Shown: in pieces, positions 9,009 to 17,792 of the stretch | How positions within the stretch are numbered: position 1 is the first letter of the stretch | Layout: every line of letters begins with the position of its first letter | DNA from: UBA2588 sp964343075 | Lineage (GTDB): Bacteria > Chloroflexota > Dehalococcoidia > Lucifugimonadales > UBA3495 | Assembly: GCA_964343075.1 (NCBI GenBank) | Contig: CAYFGT010000009.1 | Span: 12,784 to 76,783 of the forward strand | Length of the DNA: 64,000 bases | Reading direction: 5' to 3' | The notes under the pieces: generated by a model | Database searches by the model: none | What the model was told of the DNA's origin: nothing | Seen by the model: the letters and a program-made list of their open reading frames with translations, nothing else | Position numbers and translations under genes: made by a program

Positions 9009-10250
9009 GTGAATGCTTTGAAATGTGAGGAAAAATTGTTTGGTAAATCTTTAGAGGGACTCAGAGTTATAGAGTTAGCTGAAGGAGTGTCTGGTCCGTA
9101 TTGCGGCAGATTGCTTTCACAGCTAGGTGCTGATGTTATTAAAGTTGAGACCCCAATTACAGGAGATGTAAGTAGATCACATGGACCATTTACAGGAAAT
9201 GTTGAAGATAAAAATAAAAGCGGATCCTTTTTGTTTGCGAATTATAATAAGAGAGGAATCACATTAGATGTTCGTACTTCAGATGGTCGCAAGCTTTTGC
9301 TTGATTTACTAAAAGACTCTGATGTTTTAATTGAGAACCAAAGCTCGGGATTCTTAGAGCAATTTCACCTTAAATATGATGATTTGAATACTGAGCTGCC
9401 TGGCCTAGTGGTCACTTCAATTAGTCCGTATGGCCGCAGTGGCCCATATAAGGATTATAAAGGAACAGATTTGACTGCTAATGCGTTTAGTGGTTTGAGT
9501 TTCGGAACAGGTCATGAGAATCGAGAACCGTTAACGACGCCACTATCGCAGGCAGGCGTTCTAGCAGGAGTTGGAGCTGCATTTGCAACATTGATGGCTG
9601 TTTTATCGAAATCAATGACTGGAGTCGGGCAATTGGTTGATGTTTCTGAGTCTCAGGTTATAGGCGTGTTATTGACCGGATATCACTTGCCTACATATAT
9701 ATATAGAGGGGTTGCAGGCTGGAGATCTGGAAACAGAATGAGATTGGGATTATTTCCTAATTGTGTTTTGCCATGTAAAGACGGTTATATATGTATTGAT
9801 GCGCCACAGATGGAACAGTACCAACGATTCTTAGATTTACTAGATGAACGTGACTGGATGGAAAATCCTAGATATAGAAATCGTAGAGCTATGAGCGATC
9901 AATATCCAGAAGAGGCAGAATCATTAATCGCTCCGTGGTTTATGCAACGTACTAAAGAAGAGATATTAGAAATTTGTATTGAGAATAGAATACCTTGTGT
10001 TCCGGTTAAGAATTTTGATGAAGTTATGAGAGATGAACAATTAAACGGACGTGATTTTTTCCGTCCCATTACTGAAAAAGATGGAAAGACATTTATCCAT
10101 CCAGGAGCTCCATTTAGGATGTCTGAGACACCGCTCAATGTTTGGAAGCCTGCTCCCGAACTTGGAGAAGATAATCAGGTAGTATTCAAGGATATATTAG
10201 GTCTTAATGATGATATGATCCGAGATTTGATAGAAGGTAACATCATATGA
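9009..10250 (+). CDS. CaiB/BaiF family CoA-transferase, first of an adjacent pair
   Basis: Class III CoA-transferase, 413 residues, moving CoA between carboxylic acids in the cytoplasm. The N-terminus has the family signature LRVIELAEGVSGPYCGRLLSQLGADVIKVE; the catalytic-Asp region follows in YKGTDLTANAFSGLSF. Start is GTG, with AGGAG 13 bases upstream, a long spacing; no better start is visible. The stop overlaps the start of the second CoA-transferase by 4 bp (ATGA), implying translational coupling. Two coupled but divergent CaiB proteins recall heteromeric transferases such as BbsEF or SmtAB, an analogy only. Substrate unknown. Confidence 0.9.
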   Translation: MNALKCEEKLFGKSLEGLRVIELAEGVSGPYCGRLLSQLGADVIKVETPITGDVSRSHGPFTGNVEDKNKSGSFLFANYNKRGITLDVRTSDGRKLLLDLLKDSDVLIENQSSGFLEQFHLKYDDLNTELPGLVVTSISPYGRSGPYKDYKGTDLTANAFSGLSFGTGHENREPLTTPLSQAGVLAGVGAAFATLMAVLSKSMTGVGQLVDVSESQVIGVLLTGYHLPTYIYRGVAGWRSGNRMRLGLFPNCVLPCKDGYICIDAPQMEQYQRFLDLLDERDWMENPRYRNRRAMSDQYPEEAESLIAPWFMQRTKEEILEICIENRIPCVPVKNFDEVMRDEQLNGRDFFRPITEKDGKTFIHPGAPFRMSETPLNVWKPAPELGEDNQVVFKDILGLNDDMIRDLIEGNII

Positions 10251-11488
10251 ATACCAGATTACCCTTAACTGGCTTACGCGTTATCGATTTCGGTACAGCT
10301 TGGGCGGCTCCTATGGCCACTCAATTATTGGCAGATTATGGAGCAGAAGTGATTAAAGTTGAAACGAATACTCGCTTAGATGGGCTTAGATTAGGCCGGC
10401 CAATGATAGGTGATGATCTATCTGGAGGTGATCGTGGTTTGTGGCCAGAGCTGCAGCCTGTTTTCCATGGAATCAATCGGAATAAATTAAGCATAACAGT
10501 GGATATGAAGACCTCTGAGGGTATCAAGATAATACAGGATTTGATTGCGCAGAGTGATGTGATAATCAATAATTATTCTCCTGGGGTTCTGGACCGATTA
10601 GGCTTAAATTATGATTCTTTAGTTAAATTGAAACCAGACATTATTTTGGTTTCAATGCCAGCGGTAGGAGATGTAGGTCCAATGAAAGATGTTCTGGCTT
10701 ATGCTCCGATCATTCAAGCTTTGTCTGGATTGATGAGTTTGGTTGGATATGATGAGGAAGAGCAATTGGTAGGAGAATTACAGGCTCCTTGGAGTGATGT
10801 CGTGGCTGCTGTTCATGCGGCTTTAGCAACGATATCTTCGATTATATATCGGAATAATACCGGACAAGGCCAATATATAGAAGTCTCACAATTAGAAGCT
10901 ACAACTTCTATGTTGGGATTGGGTTTTTTGCAAACTCAAATATATGGAACATCACCTGTGCCATTAGGGAATAAGGGTATGTTTGCCCCTAATAATAATT
11001 ACAGATGTGCAGGTGATGATAGATGGATATCGATTGCTGTGCAAAATGAACAGCAATGGCAAGGTTTTGTGAAATACGCTAATAGCCAGGGATGGGATGT
11101 TCCGGATGTATTTGCTACAAATGAAATTAGGATTGACAATGTTTTGGAATTAGATGCTTGGATTTCCGAACGGTTAATTCAATTGGACAGAGAAGAATTG
11201 GTTGAAACATTACAAGGTCTGGGCGTGCCTGCTATGGCGGTTATGAATATTGAGGATCAATTCATAGATCCTCATTGGCAAGAGAGAGAAGCATACGCCG
11301 AAATAGAACACCCTCATATTGGAATAGAATGGATATATGGAATGCCATGGTTATTAAGTGCTACTCCAGGATCTGTGAGAACAGCAGCGCCTGGATTGGG
11401 AGATCATAATCACTATGTGTATCACGACTTATTGGGTATGAGTGAGGAATATATAGCTCATTTGATCGAGACGAAAGTAATTAATTAA
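10247..11488 (+). CDS. CaiB/BaiF family CoA-transferase, second of an adjacent pair
   Basis: Second class III CoA-transferase, also 413 residues, beginning LTGLRVIDFGTAWAAPMATQLLADYGAEVIKVE. It is clearly homologous to the upstream gene but much diverged; the region DVLAYAPIIQALSGLMSL replaces the expected Asp-containing motif of its partner, so the catalytic aspartate is not obvious to the eye in this subunit. If it is missing, this would be a structural partner in a heteromer, as proposed for some two-gene CaiB systems. Translationally coupled to the first transferase by ATGA and followed 19 bases later by an MFS gene. Confidence 0.88.
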   Translation: MNTRLPLTGLRVIDFGTAWAAPMATQLLADYGAEVIKVETNTRLDGLRLGRPMIGDDLSGGDRGLWPELQPVFHGINRNKLSITVDMKTSEGIKIIQDLIAQSDVIINNYSPGVLDRLGLNYDSLVKLKPDIILVSMPAVGDVGPMKDVLAYAPIIQALSGLMSLVGYDEEEQLVGELQAPWSDVVAAVHAALATISSIIYRNNTGQGQYIEVSQLEATTSMLGLGFLQTQIYGTSPVPLGNKGMFAPNNNYRCAGDDRWISIAVQNEQQWQGFVKYANSQGWDVPDVFATNEIRIDNVLELDAWISERLIQLDREELVETLQGLGVPAMAVMNIEDQFIDPHWQEREAYAEIEHPHIGIEWIYGMPWLLSATPGSVRTAAPGLGDHNHYVYHDLLGMSEEYIAHLIETKVIN

Positions 11489-11507
11489 ATGAGATTAAGG
11501 ACTATTA

Positions 11508-12821
11508 TTGGTTAAATTAAATTTGCATCGAACAGGGAGCCGGAATAAGAAACCGATTTTTTATGGTTGGTGGATCGTTGCCACCGGTCTTCTTGGAATA
11601 ACTGTCAAACAGGGCTCATTTAATAAGAATTTTTCTGTTTATGTTCCATTTATACGGTCAGAACTTGGAATAGGAGTTGCCGCTATTTCTACTGCTGATA
11701 TGTTGGGGAGGATGACAGCTGGTTTTATGGCTCCTTTATGGGGCTATTTGACTGATAAATTTGGTTACAGAAACATGTTAATCTTTGGAGGATTAGCATC
11801 CGGATTGGGATTTATATTATTAGCCAGAGTCCACAATTATTTCATGTTTACTTTGGTGTTGGTTGGGCTTATATCAATGGGAGTTCGAGCAGGGTATAAC
11901 AATGCTTCTATACCTGCAATTAATGCCTGGTTCAGGAAACATAGAGGATTGGCAATGTCAATTGTTTCTACTGGTAATGGTATAGGTGGATTATTTGCCC
12001 CATTGGTGGGTTTTATGATTTTGTCATTAGGCTGGCGTCGTTCTAGCTTTGTGACTGGTATATTCATCATAGTGGTGATGAGTACATCATCCTGGATTGT
12101 ACGACAATCACCAGAATCAATGGGATTATATCCGGACGGAGAAAAGCCTGAAGAACCTGTTGCTTCTAATCCAGTTGAGGCTCAAGTACAAGAATCCAGT
12201 CTTGCTAAAGATTTTAGTGTTCGGGAAGCAATGACAACTTTTGCTTATTGGCAACTTGTAATAGCAGTTGGATTTAGAAACACTGTTCATGCTGGAATTT
12301 CATTCTTGATGGCCCCAGTAATGATATGGTTTCTGCAGGGCTCCGGGAGAAATGAGACTGATAGTTTATTAATAGCAGCATTTTTCATGTCATTATTTTC
12401 GTTTGGTTCTTTATTCTTGAACCCAATGGTAGGCTGGATTGGGGATAGATGGCGCAAAGAAAGAGTAAGTGCTTTATGCATGGTTACTGGGGGATTGTCT
12501 ATATTAGCTTTATTAGACGGAAGTGGCTCTTTATGGAAGTTAGCTATTTTTGCTTTAATGCTTTCTTTGGCCGATGCGGCTAATCCTTTGGCTTGGGCGA
12601 TTTTGGGTGATTTTTTTGGGCGGAAGAATTTTGCTACTCTTCGAGGGTGGCAACATTTACCAGATCAATTAATGTCTATGAGTACTCCTGTGTGGATGGG
12701 ACTCATATTTGACAAGACAGGGAGTTACTACTGGGCTTTAATACCGTGTATCATCATATATGCATTAGCTGCTGGATCATACTGGACTTTGAAAGCTCCT
12801 AGATTGCCCAATACGAACTGA
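11508..12821 (+). CDS. MFS transporter, tandem copy 1
   Basis: Twelve-TM MFS carrier of 437 residues starting at TTG. It opens with FYGWWIVATGLLGITVK, typical of the oxalate:formate antiporter/monocarboxylate-like branch, and carries the motif-A loop GYLTDKFGYRN. A poorly conserved cytoplasmic loop (about residues 205-240) divides the halves. The next gene is a close paralog in the same orientation, so the pair arose by tandem duplication. Its place directly behind two CoA-transferases points to import or exchange of the acid they activate. Substrate not determinable. Confidence 0.88.
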   Translation: MVKLNLHRTGSRNKKPIFYGWWIVATGLLGITVKQGSFNKNFSVYVPFIRSELGIGVAAISTADMLGRMTAGFMAPLWGYLTDKFGYRNMLIFGGLASGLGFILLARVHNYFMFTLVLVGLISMGVRAGYNNASIPAINAWFRKHRGLAMSIVSTGNGIGGLFAPLVGFMILSLGWRRSSFVTGIFIIVVMSTSSWIVRQSPESMGLYPDGEKPEEPVASNPVEAQVQESSLAKDFSVREAMTTFAYWQLVIAVGFRNTVHAGISFLMAPVMIWFLQGSGRNETDSLLIAAFFMSLFSFGSLFLNPMVGWIGDRWRKERVSALCMVTGGLSILALLDGSGSLWKLAIFALMLSLADAANPLAWAILGDFFGRKNFATLRGWQHLPDQLMSMSTPVWMGLIFDKTGSYYWALIPCIIIYALAAGSYWTLKAPRLPNTN

Positions 12822-12846
12822 GAATTAGTAACTTCAAGGATTTATA

Positions 12847-14163
12847 TTGACCTCTGATATTGAGAACACATCGAAACAAAGTAACCCGCGGATTTTTTAT
12901 GGTTGGTGGATTGTTCTTATCAGCTTGTTGGGAATTACTGTAAAAATTGGTTCATTTAATAGAAATTTTACTATATATGTAATTCCAATAAGGAAAGAAC
13001 TAGGGATCGGAGTTTCTTCGATCGCATTTGCAGATATGTTGGGTAGGTTAACGGCAGGAATTTCAGCTCCTTTGATAGGCTATTTTATTGATAGATTTGG
13101 ATATAGGAACATGCTTATTTTTGGAGGTGTTACTTCTGGTTTAGGGTTTATTTTCTTGGCTGCTGTACACAATTATTTAATGTTTTGCATAGTACTCGTA
13201 GGATTTATTTCTTTTGGGGTTAGAGCTGGATATCATACCGCGGCCATCCCGGCAATTAATTCGTGGTTTAGGAAACATAGAGGCTTAGCAATGGCTATTA
13301 TATCTACAGGGAATGGTTTTGGGGGGGCTTTTGCTCCATTAGTAGCATGGATGGTTTTAAGTTTAGGATGGAGACGGTCTTCTTTCATAACTGGTATTTT
13401 TGTTGTGGTTTTTATGACTAGCACGTCTTGGCTAGTCAGGCAATCTCCTGAATCGATGGGACTTAAGCCAGATGGAATAACAGAAATTGAAAACAGACCG
13501 ATATCTGGTCCTGATGAACAACCAGAATTGGACTTTGGTGTGAGTGAAGCGATGCACACAATTGCGTATTGGCAATTGATGGTTGCTACTGGGTTAAGGA
13601 ATACTGTCACTTCAGGTATAAATTTATTGATGGCTCCAATGATGATTTGGTTTTTGCAGGGAACAGACCGAACAGATACTCAAAGTCTAATCATAGCGTC
13701 ATTTTTTATGATGATGTTTTCTGTAGGATCAATGATTTTAAACCCTATGATTGGATGGGTTGGAGATAGGTGGTATAAAGAGAAAGTAAGTGCGATATGT
13801 ATGCTTCTTGGTGCGGTTTCAATGTTAGCATTGTTGGATCGGAGTGGAGCTCTATGGCAATTAGGTCTTTTTGCTGTGTTATTAGCATTATCTGATGCTG
13901 CCAACCCATTAGCTTGGGCAATGCTTGGTGATTACTTCGGGAGGAAAAACTTTGCCACCTTGCAAGGCTGGCAGCATTTACCTAATCAGTTAATGTCTAT
14001 GAGCACTCCAGTATGGATGGGATTTATTTTTGACAGGACAGATAGTTATTATTGGTCTTTAATTCCGTGCATAGTGATATATCTCCTCGCTACAGGGTCG
14101 TATTGGACATTGCGACGGCCCAAACTGCCATCAGACGTGAAATCTGTTATAGTTGATCAATGA
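12847..14163 (+). CDS. MFS transporter, tandem copy 2
   Basis: Close paralog of the preceding carrier, 438 residues, also with a TTG start and 25 bases downstream of it. Long shared blocks include FGYRNMLIFGG, RQSPESMGL, DAANPLAWA and QLMSMSTPVWMG; differences concentrate in TM1-TM2 faces and the central loop, which is shorter here. That pattern suggests retained transport fold with shifted substrate or regulation rather than decay: no frameshift or stop is present. Member of the same five-gene + strand block as the CoA-transferases and the dehydratase that follows. Confidence 0.88.
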   Translation: MTSDIENTSKQSNPRIFYGWWIVLISLLGITVKIGSFNRNFTIYVIPIRKELGIGVSSIAFADMLGRLTAGISAPLIGYFIDRFGYRNMLIFGGVTSGLGFIFLAAVHNYLMFCIVLVGFISFGVRAGYHTAAIPAINSWFRKHRGLAMAIISTGNGFGGAFAPLVAWMVLSLGWRRSSFITGIFVVVFMTSTSWLVRQSPESMGLKPDGITEIENRPISGPDEQPELDFGVSEAMHTIAYWQLMVATGLRNTVTSGINLLMAPMMIWFLQGTDRTDTQSLIIASFFMMMFSVGSMILNPMIGWVGDRWYKEKVSAICMLLGAVSMLALLDRSGALWQLGLFAVLLALSDAANPLAWAMLGDYFGRKNFATLQGWQHLPNQLMSMSTPVWMGFIFDRTDSYYWSLIPCIVIYLLATGSYWTLRRPKLPSDVKSVIVDQ

Positions 14164-14197
14164 TAATAAGCATATTTAGTATTCGCATGGAGGGAAA

Positions 14198-15334
14198 ATG
14201 GTTCTCGAATCTGGAAAAATCACTCAGGAAGGAATTGATAGATTAAGACAACGTATTGGTAGTTATAACAGGCCTAGGCAGTACGGGGTTGGATTGTTTA
14301 ATGAAGAAGCTTCAAGGAGCGCGATAAGACATTTCTGTCAAGGAATAGGGGATCAAAACCCTTTATATTGGGATATGAGCTATGCGCAAACATCCAAATT
14401 TGGCACTATTATCGCGCCAGCTGCATTTTTATATAGTGTCTATTGGTGCTCTGGAAGATGTGGAGGGTTACCTGGTGTACATGGTTTTCATGCTGGTAAC
14501 GACTGGGAATGGTATAGGCCAATTTATTTAGATGACAAAATTTCTGTACAAGAACAGTTCACAGGTCTTGAAGAAAAAGAAAGTGAGTTTGCTGGCAAAA
14601 TTTTGATTCAGTCAAGCGTCAGTACTTATTTCAATCAACGAGGTGAAAAGATTGCAAAAACCAGAGGATGGCAAGTTCGTGCAGAAAGAAGTGCTGCTCG
14701 AGAAAAGCAAAAGTACACGTTTGAACCGTATAAGTACACTAGAGAAGAAATAGAAGAAATTACTAACGCTGTACTTAATGAGGAAATCCGAGGTAATAAT
14801 CCAAGATGGTTTGAAGATGTAAATGTAGGAGATGAATTAAATCCAGTTGTAAAAGGCCCTATGAGCCATGGTGACATCACAGCTTTCGTTGCTGGTTGTA
14901 TAGGCGGTATATCTCATGGTATCCAATTGAAGGAAATGTTGAGGCATCCTTCATGGGGATTTGTGGACCCAACTACGGGAGCACAAGAGGCAATAATTAG
15001 AGTGCATGATATTCAGGAAGCTGCTGAAAGTGCGGGTTTGCCAGGTGCATATGATTATGGTTGTCAGAGATGCTGTTGGATGGGTAACCTGCTTACTCAT
15101 TGGATGGGTGATGATGGATTTCTAAAAAACATGTACGTAGAGTTACGTAGATTTAACGTTGTTGGAGATACTACATGGTGCAAAGGTAAAATTACCGGCA
15201 AAAGAATTGAAGGTGATGATCATATGGTTGATATGGATATATGGGCTGAAAATCAAAAGAAAGAAATTACGACTAAAGGGACTGCTACGATCATACTTCC
15301 TTCTAAGGAAACACAGACTATATTTTCTAAATAA
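14198..15334 (+). CDS. MaoC/FAS1-type double-hotdog dehydratase (hydratase)
   Basis: Predicted acyl-CoA hydratase/dehydratase, 378 residues. The N-terminal half is a FAS1-type dehydratase hotdog with FCQGIGDQNPLYWDMSYA, where the usual hydratase His after NPL is Tyr, as in the FAS1-like subgroup. The C-terminal half (from about residue 205, PRWFEDVNVGDELNPVVKG) is a second MaoC-like hotdog with SHGDITAFVAGC. A ggaggg ribosome site precedes the ATG. It closes the CoA-transferase/MFS block, consistent with hydration or dehydration of the CoA thioester made upstream. Ends next to a hairpin shared with pgsA. Mesaconyl-type CoA chemistry is one possibility, not shown. Confidence 0.8.
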   Translation: MVLESGKITQEGIDRLRQRIGSYNRPRQYGVGLFNEEASRSAIRHFCQGIGDQNPLYWDMSYAQTSKFGTIIAPAAFLYSVYWCSGRCGGLPGVHGFHAGNDWEWYRPIYLDDKISVQEQFTGLEEKESEFAGKILIQSSVSTYFNQRGEKIAKTRGWQVRAERSAAREKQKYTFEPYKYTREEIEEITNAVLNEEIRGNNPRWFEDVNVGDELNPVVKGPMSHGDITAFVAGCIGGISHGIQLKEMLRHPSWGFVDPTTGAQEAIIRVHDIQEAAESAGLPGAYDYGCQRCCWMGNLLTHWMGDDGFLKNMYVELRRFNVVGDTTWCKGKITGKRIEGDDHMVDMDIWAENQKKEITTKGTATIILPSKETQTIFSK

Positions 15335-15343
15335 TTGAAAACG

Positions 15344-15379
15344 GTTATATGAAGGTTTTGATTGAAGCCTTCATATAAC
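15344..15379. terminator. Hairpin between convergent genes
   Basis: Inverted repeat gttatatgaagg (15344-15355) with ccttcatataac (15368-15379), 12-bp perfect stem and 12-base loop, overlapping the pgsA stop codon. On the minus strand it is followed by cgttttc, a short T-run. It sits 9 bases after the dehydratase stop on the + strand, so it can serve both convergent genes. Confidence 0.55.
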
Positions 15380-15926
15380 TATATGCTGACGTTAGTCCTA
15401 GGATAACACCAATAAAAAATATTCCTATGGATGCAATTGTGAAGAAAGAGTTGCTTAGCGTGGGTCCTACGATCAACATCGTTATTCCGGTCATTTGGAA
15501 CCCAGCTTTTAATTTACCTGATTGAGCGACTGCTGATACCTGTTCCTGTCCAATACGTGCCGTCCACTCTCTAAGTCCTGTAATCAATATTTCCCTTGAT
15601 ATTACCACTGTAGAAAGAATTGCGAATAAAACTCCATAGCGTGTATTGGTGTACATGAGTACCATAGTCACGAGTACAGAACAAACCATGAATTTATCTG
15701 CAATTGGATCTAAGAATGTTCCCAATTTTGTTACTTGTGATTTGCTTCTAGCTAGCTTTCCGTCTATGAAGTCAGTTATGGCTGCGACTGCGAATAAAAA
15801 TGCAGCAATTGAAAGAAAGACAGATTTATAACTGAATAAGTCTTGTGTATTGCCAGCGTAAATAAGAATTATGATAATTGGGGTAGTCATTATCCTTAAA
15901 ATTGTAAGCACCGTTGGAATGTTCAT
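15345..15926 (-). CDS. pgsA: CDP-diacylglycerol-glycerol-3-phosphate 3-phosphatidyltransferase
   Basis: Makes phosphatidylglycerol phosphate from CDP-diacylglycerol and glycerol 3-phosphate in the cytoplasmic membrane. The CDP-alcohol phosphotransferase signature is complete: D52, D55-G56, A59-R60, G69, D73, D77 in TDFIDGKLARSK and LGTFLDPIADK. Size (193 residues) and four to five membrane segments are typical of PgsA; the N-terminal MNIPTVLTILRIMTTPIII also matches. It is the last gene of the minus-strand 2-oxo acid dehydrogenase-lipB-aminotransferase run, 30 bases after the aminotransferase. Its stop lies inside a hairpin. Confidence 0.93.
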   Translation of the reverse strand: MNIPTVLTILRIMTTPIIIILIYAGNTQDLFSYKSVFLSIAAFLFAVAAITDFIDGKLARSKSQVTKLGTFLDPIADKFMVCSVLVTMVLMYTNTRYGVLFAILSTVVISREILITGLREWTARIGQEQVSAVAQSGKLKAGFQMTGITMLIVGPTLSNSFFTIASIGIFFIGVILGLTSAYSYMKASIKTFI

Positions 15927-15956
15927 TTTAATTACCTGTTCGGAAGTATGGAGACA

Positions 15957-17144
15957 CTATACCATGCGATATTTAGTTGCGAGCTTTTTAAATCCTGTCA
16001 GTGAACCCTCGATTACAGAATCTTCTACGCAATATGAAATTCTGAAATGACCAGAAGTGCCGAATCCTCTTCCAGGAACAACAAGAACTTTCTCCTGTAA
16101 TAATTCATCAGTAAATTGAGCATCATCTTGTATGGGGCTTTTGGGGAATAAGTAGAAAGCTCCCTGAGGCTTAGTAATTTCATATCCCATTTGAGTTAAT
16201 TCATTGAACAGAAAATTCATCTTTTTGTAATATATGTTAGGGTCGATAGCAGCTTTCTGTAAGTTCTCTATAAGGTTTTGCATTATTGCAGGGGCATTCA
16301 CGAAGCCTAGTATACGATTTGAAAAGGTTAGGCCATCAATTAGGGTGCCCGAGTTATAAGATTTTGGAGATACTGCGATATATCCTATGCGTTCTCCGGG
16401 AAGTGCTAAATCTTTTGCATGTGAATGGACAATGATCGAGTTCTGATAATGATTAAACCAGTGAGGACAAACTGTATCCTCAAAAACAATTTTTCGATAA
16501 GGTTCGTCGCTTATGATATATATTTCCTTGTTATAGTGTTGTTGCTTTTGTGTGAACACATCTGATAAGTCTATATAAGTTTGTTCGTTGTATACGGTTC
16601 CTGTGGGATTGTTTGGAGAGTTAATTATTAATGCTTTCGTTCGTTCCGTGACGGCAGAATTTATGGCGTCTACATTGATGGAGAAATCTGAATTGGTGGG
16701 CACTATTATTGGGGTTCCCCCATGATTATCAATATAGTATTCATACTCTACGAAAAAAGGAGACAAAATAATAACTTCGTCTCCGGGATTGATTACAGTT
16801 TTTAAAGTTACATTTAAAGCAGCGGCGGCTCCACAAGTCATTACTATGTTGTTGCCAGTTAGTATTACTTTAGATTCTTCGGAAATAGTTGAGGCGATTA
16901 TGTCACGAGTGCTTTGGTACCCTGCATTTGGCATGTATCTGTGCATTCCGGGTTTCGGATTTGAAGCAAGATCTAGTAGAGCTTGATGGAATTCTTTAGG
17001 GGGCTCTATCACAGGATTGCCCAGTGATAAGTCAAATACATTGTTTGCTCCGTATTGCTGTTTCAGAGCGATGCCGGATTCAAACATTTTACGTATCCAT
17101 CCGCCTTCCTCTATGAATTTTTCGATTTTATTAGATATAGCCAT
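15957..17144 (-). CDS. Class I/II pyridoxal-phosphate aminotransferase
   Basis: Aspartate/aromatic-type aminotransferase (fold type I), 395 residues. Key residues are visible: N179 in SPNNPTG, D213 in ISDEPYRK, the PLP-binding Lys244 in SHAKDLALPGERIGY, and the substrate-carboxylate Arg in GHFRISYC near the C-terminus. The cofactor-phosphate Ser precedes the lysine by two residues, as usual for this subgroup. The gene starts 3 bases after the lipB stop and is therefore co-transcribed with lipoylation and 2-oxo acid dehydrogenase genes, which would suit interconversion of amino and 2-oxo acids. Exact substrate (Asp, Ala or branched chain) is not clear. Confidence 0.9.
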   Translation of the reverse strand: MAISNKIEKFIEEGGWIRKMFESGIALKQQYGANNVFDLSLGNPVIEPPKEFHQALLDLASNPKPGMHRYMPNAGYQSTRDIIASTISEESKVILTGNNIVMTCGAAAALNVTLKTVINPGDEVIILSPFFVEYEYYIDNHGGTPIIVPTNSDFSINVDAINSAVTERTKALIINSPNNPTGTVYNEQTYIDLSDVFTQKQQHYNKEIYIISDEPYRKIVFEDTVCPHWFNHYQNSIIVHSHAKDLALPGERIGYIAVSPKSYNSGTLIDGLTFSNRILGFVNAPAIMQNLIENLQKAAIDPNIYYKKMNFLFNELTQMGYEITKPQGAFYLFPKSPIQDDAQFTDELLQEKVLVVPGRGFGTSGHFRISYCVEDSVIEGSLTGFKKLATKYRMV

Positions 17145-17147
17145 GGT

Positions 17148-17792
17148 TTATTCCTTCTCTAGAGTAAAGTAATTAGAAATCTGTTTTGCGATCCTATCCT
17201 TGATATCGTCTATAGGATATGTAACACCTAATATATTTTGCAGAGATGTTACCTTTTTGTCATGTATGCCACATGGGATTATATGTTTATAAAAACTTAA
17301 ATCAGTGTTTATATTAAAAGAGAATCCGTGAAAAGCTACTCCTTTAGAAATTTTAACTCCTATAGCGGCGATTTTTTCGTTATTAACCCAAACCCCTGTT
17401 AAACCAGTAATTGTATGGCAGTCTATAGCGATGCTCTTTAACACATCCATAATCACAGTTTCCAGGGTTCGTATATATTTATGAGGTCCTCCCCATTCTT
17501 TTAAATTAATAAGAGGATAGGTTATTAGCTGACCTGGACCGTGAAACGTGATTTGTCCGCCTCGATCGGTGTTCAATATTTCAATGTCAGGTTCATGCCT
17601 TACTGAATTTAGTATGTGTCCAGGATCGCTAGTTCTACCTACAGTGATAGTCGGAGGATGCTCCATAAATAACAATGTATTTGTTCGTTTCGAGTTTTGA
17701 ATTTCTTTGACGTATTCAGTTTGTTGTTTGATCCCTTCAGAATACTTTATGAATCCGAGATCGATGATGTTTTGGAATGGTGTGGTGCTCAT
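17148..17792 (-). CDS. lipB: Octanoyltransferase LipB
   Basis: Transfers octanoate from acyl carrier protein to the lipoyl lysine of E2-type proteins. Family hallmarks are present: DRGGQITFHGPGQLITYP (about residues 76-93), the catalytic lysine in AAIGVKISK (Lys147) and cysteine in IIPCGI (Cys174). Length 214 residues is normal. Its ATG overlaps the E2 stop codon by 4 bp, so the enzyme that starts lipoylation is translated directly behind its presumed substrate. No lipA is present in the window. Confidence 0.96.
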   Translation of the reverse strand: MSTTPFQNIIDLGFIKYSEGIKQQTEYVKEIQNSKRTNTLLFMEHPPTITVGRTSDPGHILNSVRHEPDIEILNTDRGGQITFHGPGQLITYPLINLKEWGGPHKYIRTLETVIMDVLKSIAIDCHTITGLTGVWVNNEKIAAIGVKISKGVAFHGFSFNINTDLSFYKHIIPCGIHDKKVTSLQNILGVTYPIDDIKDRIAKQISNYFTLEKE

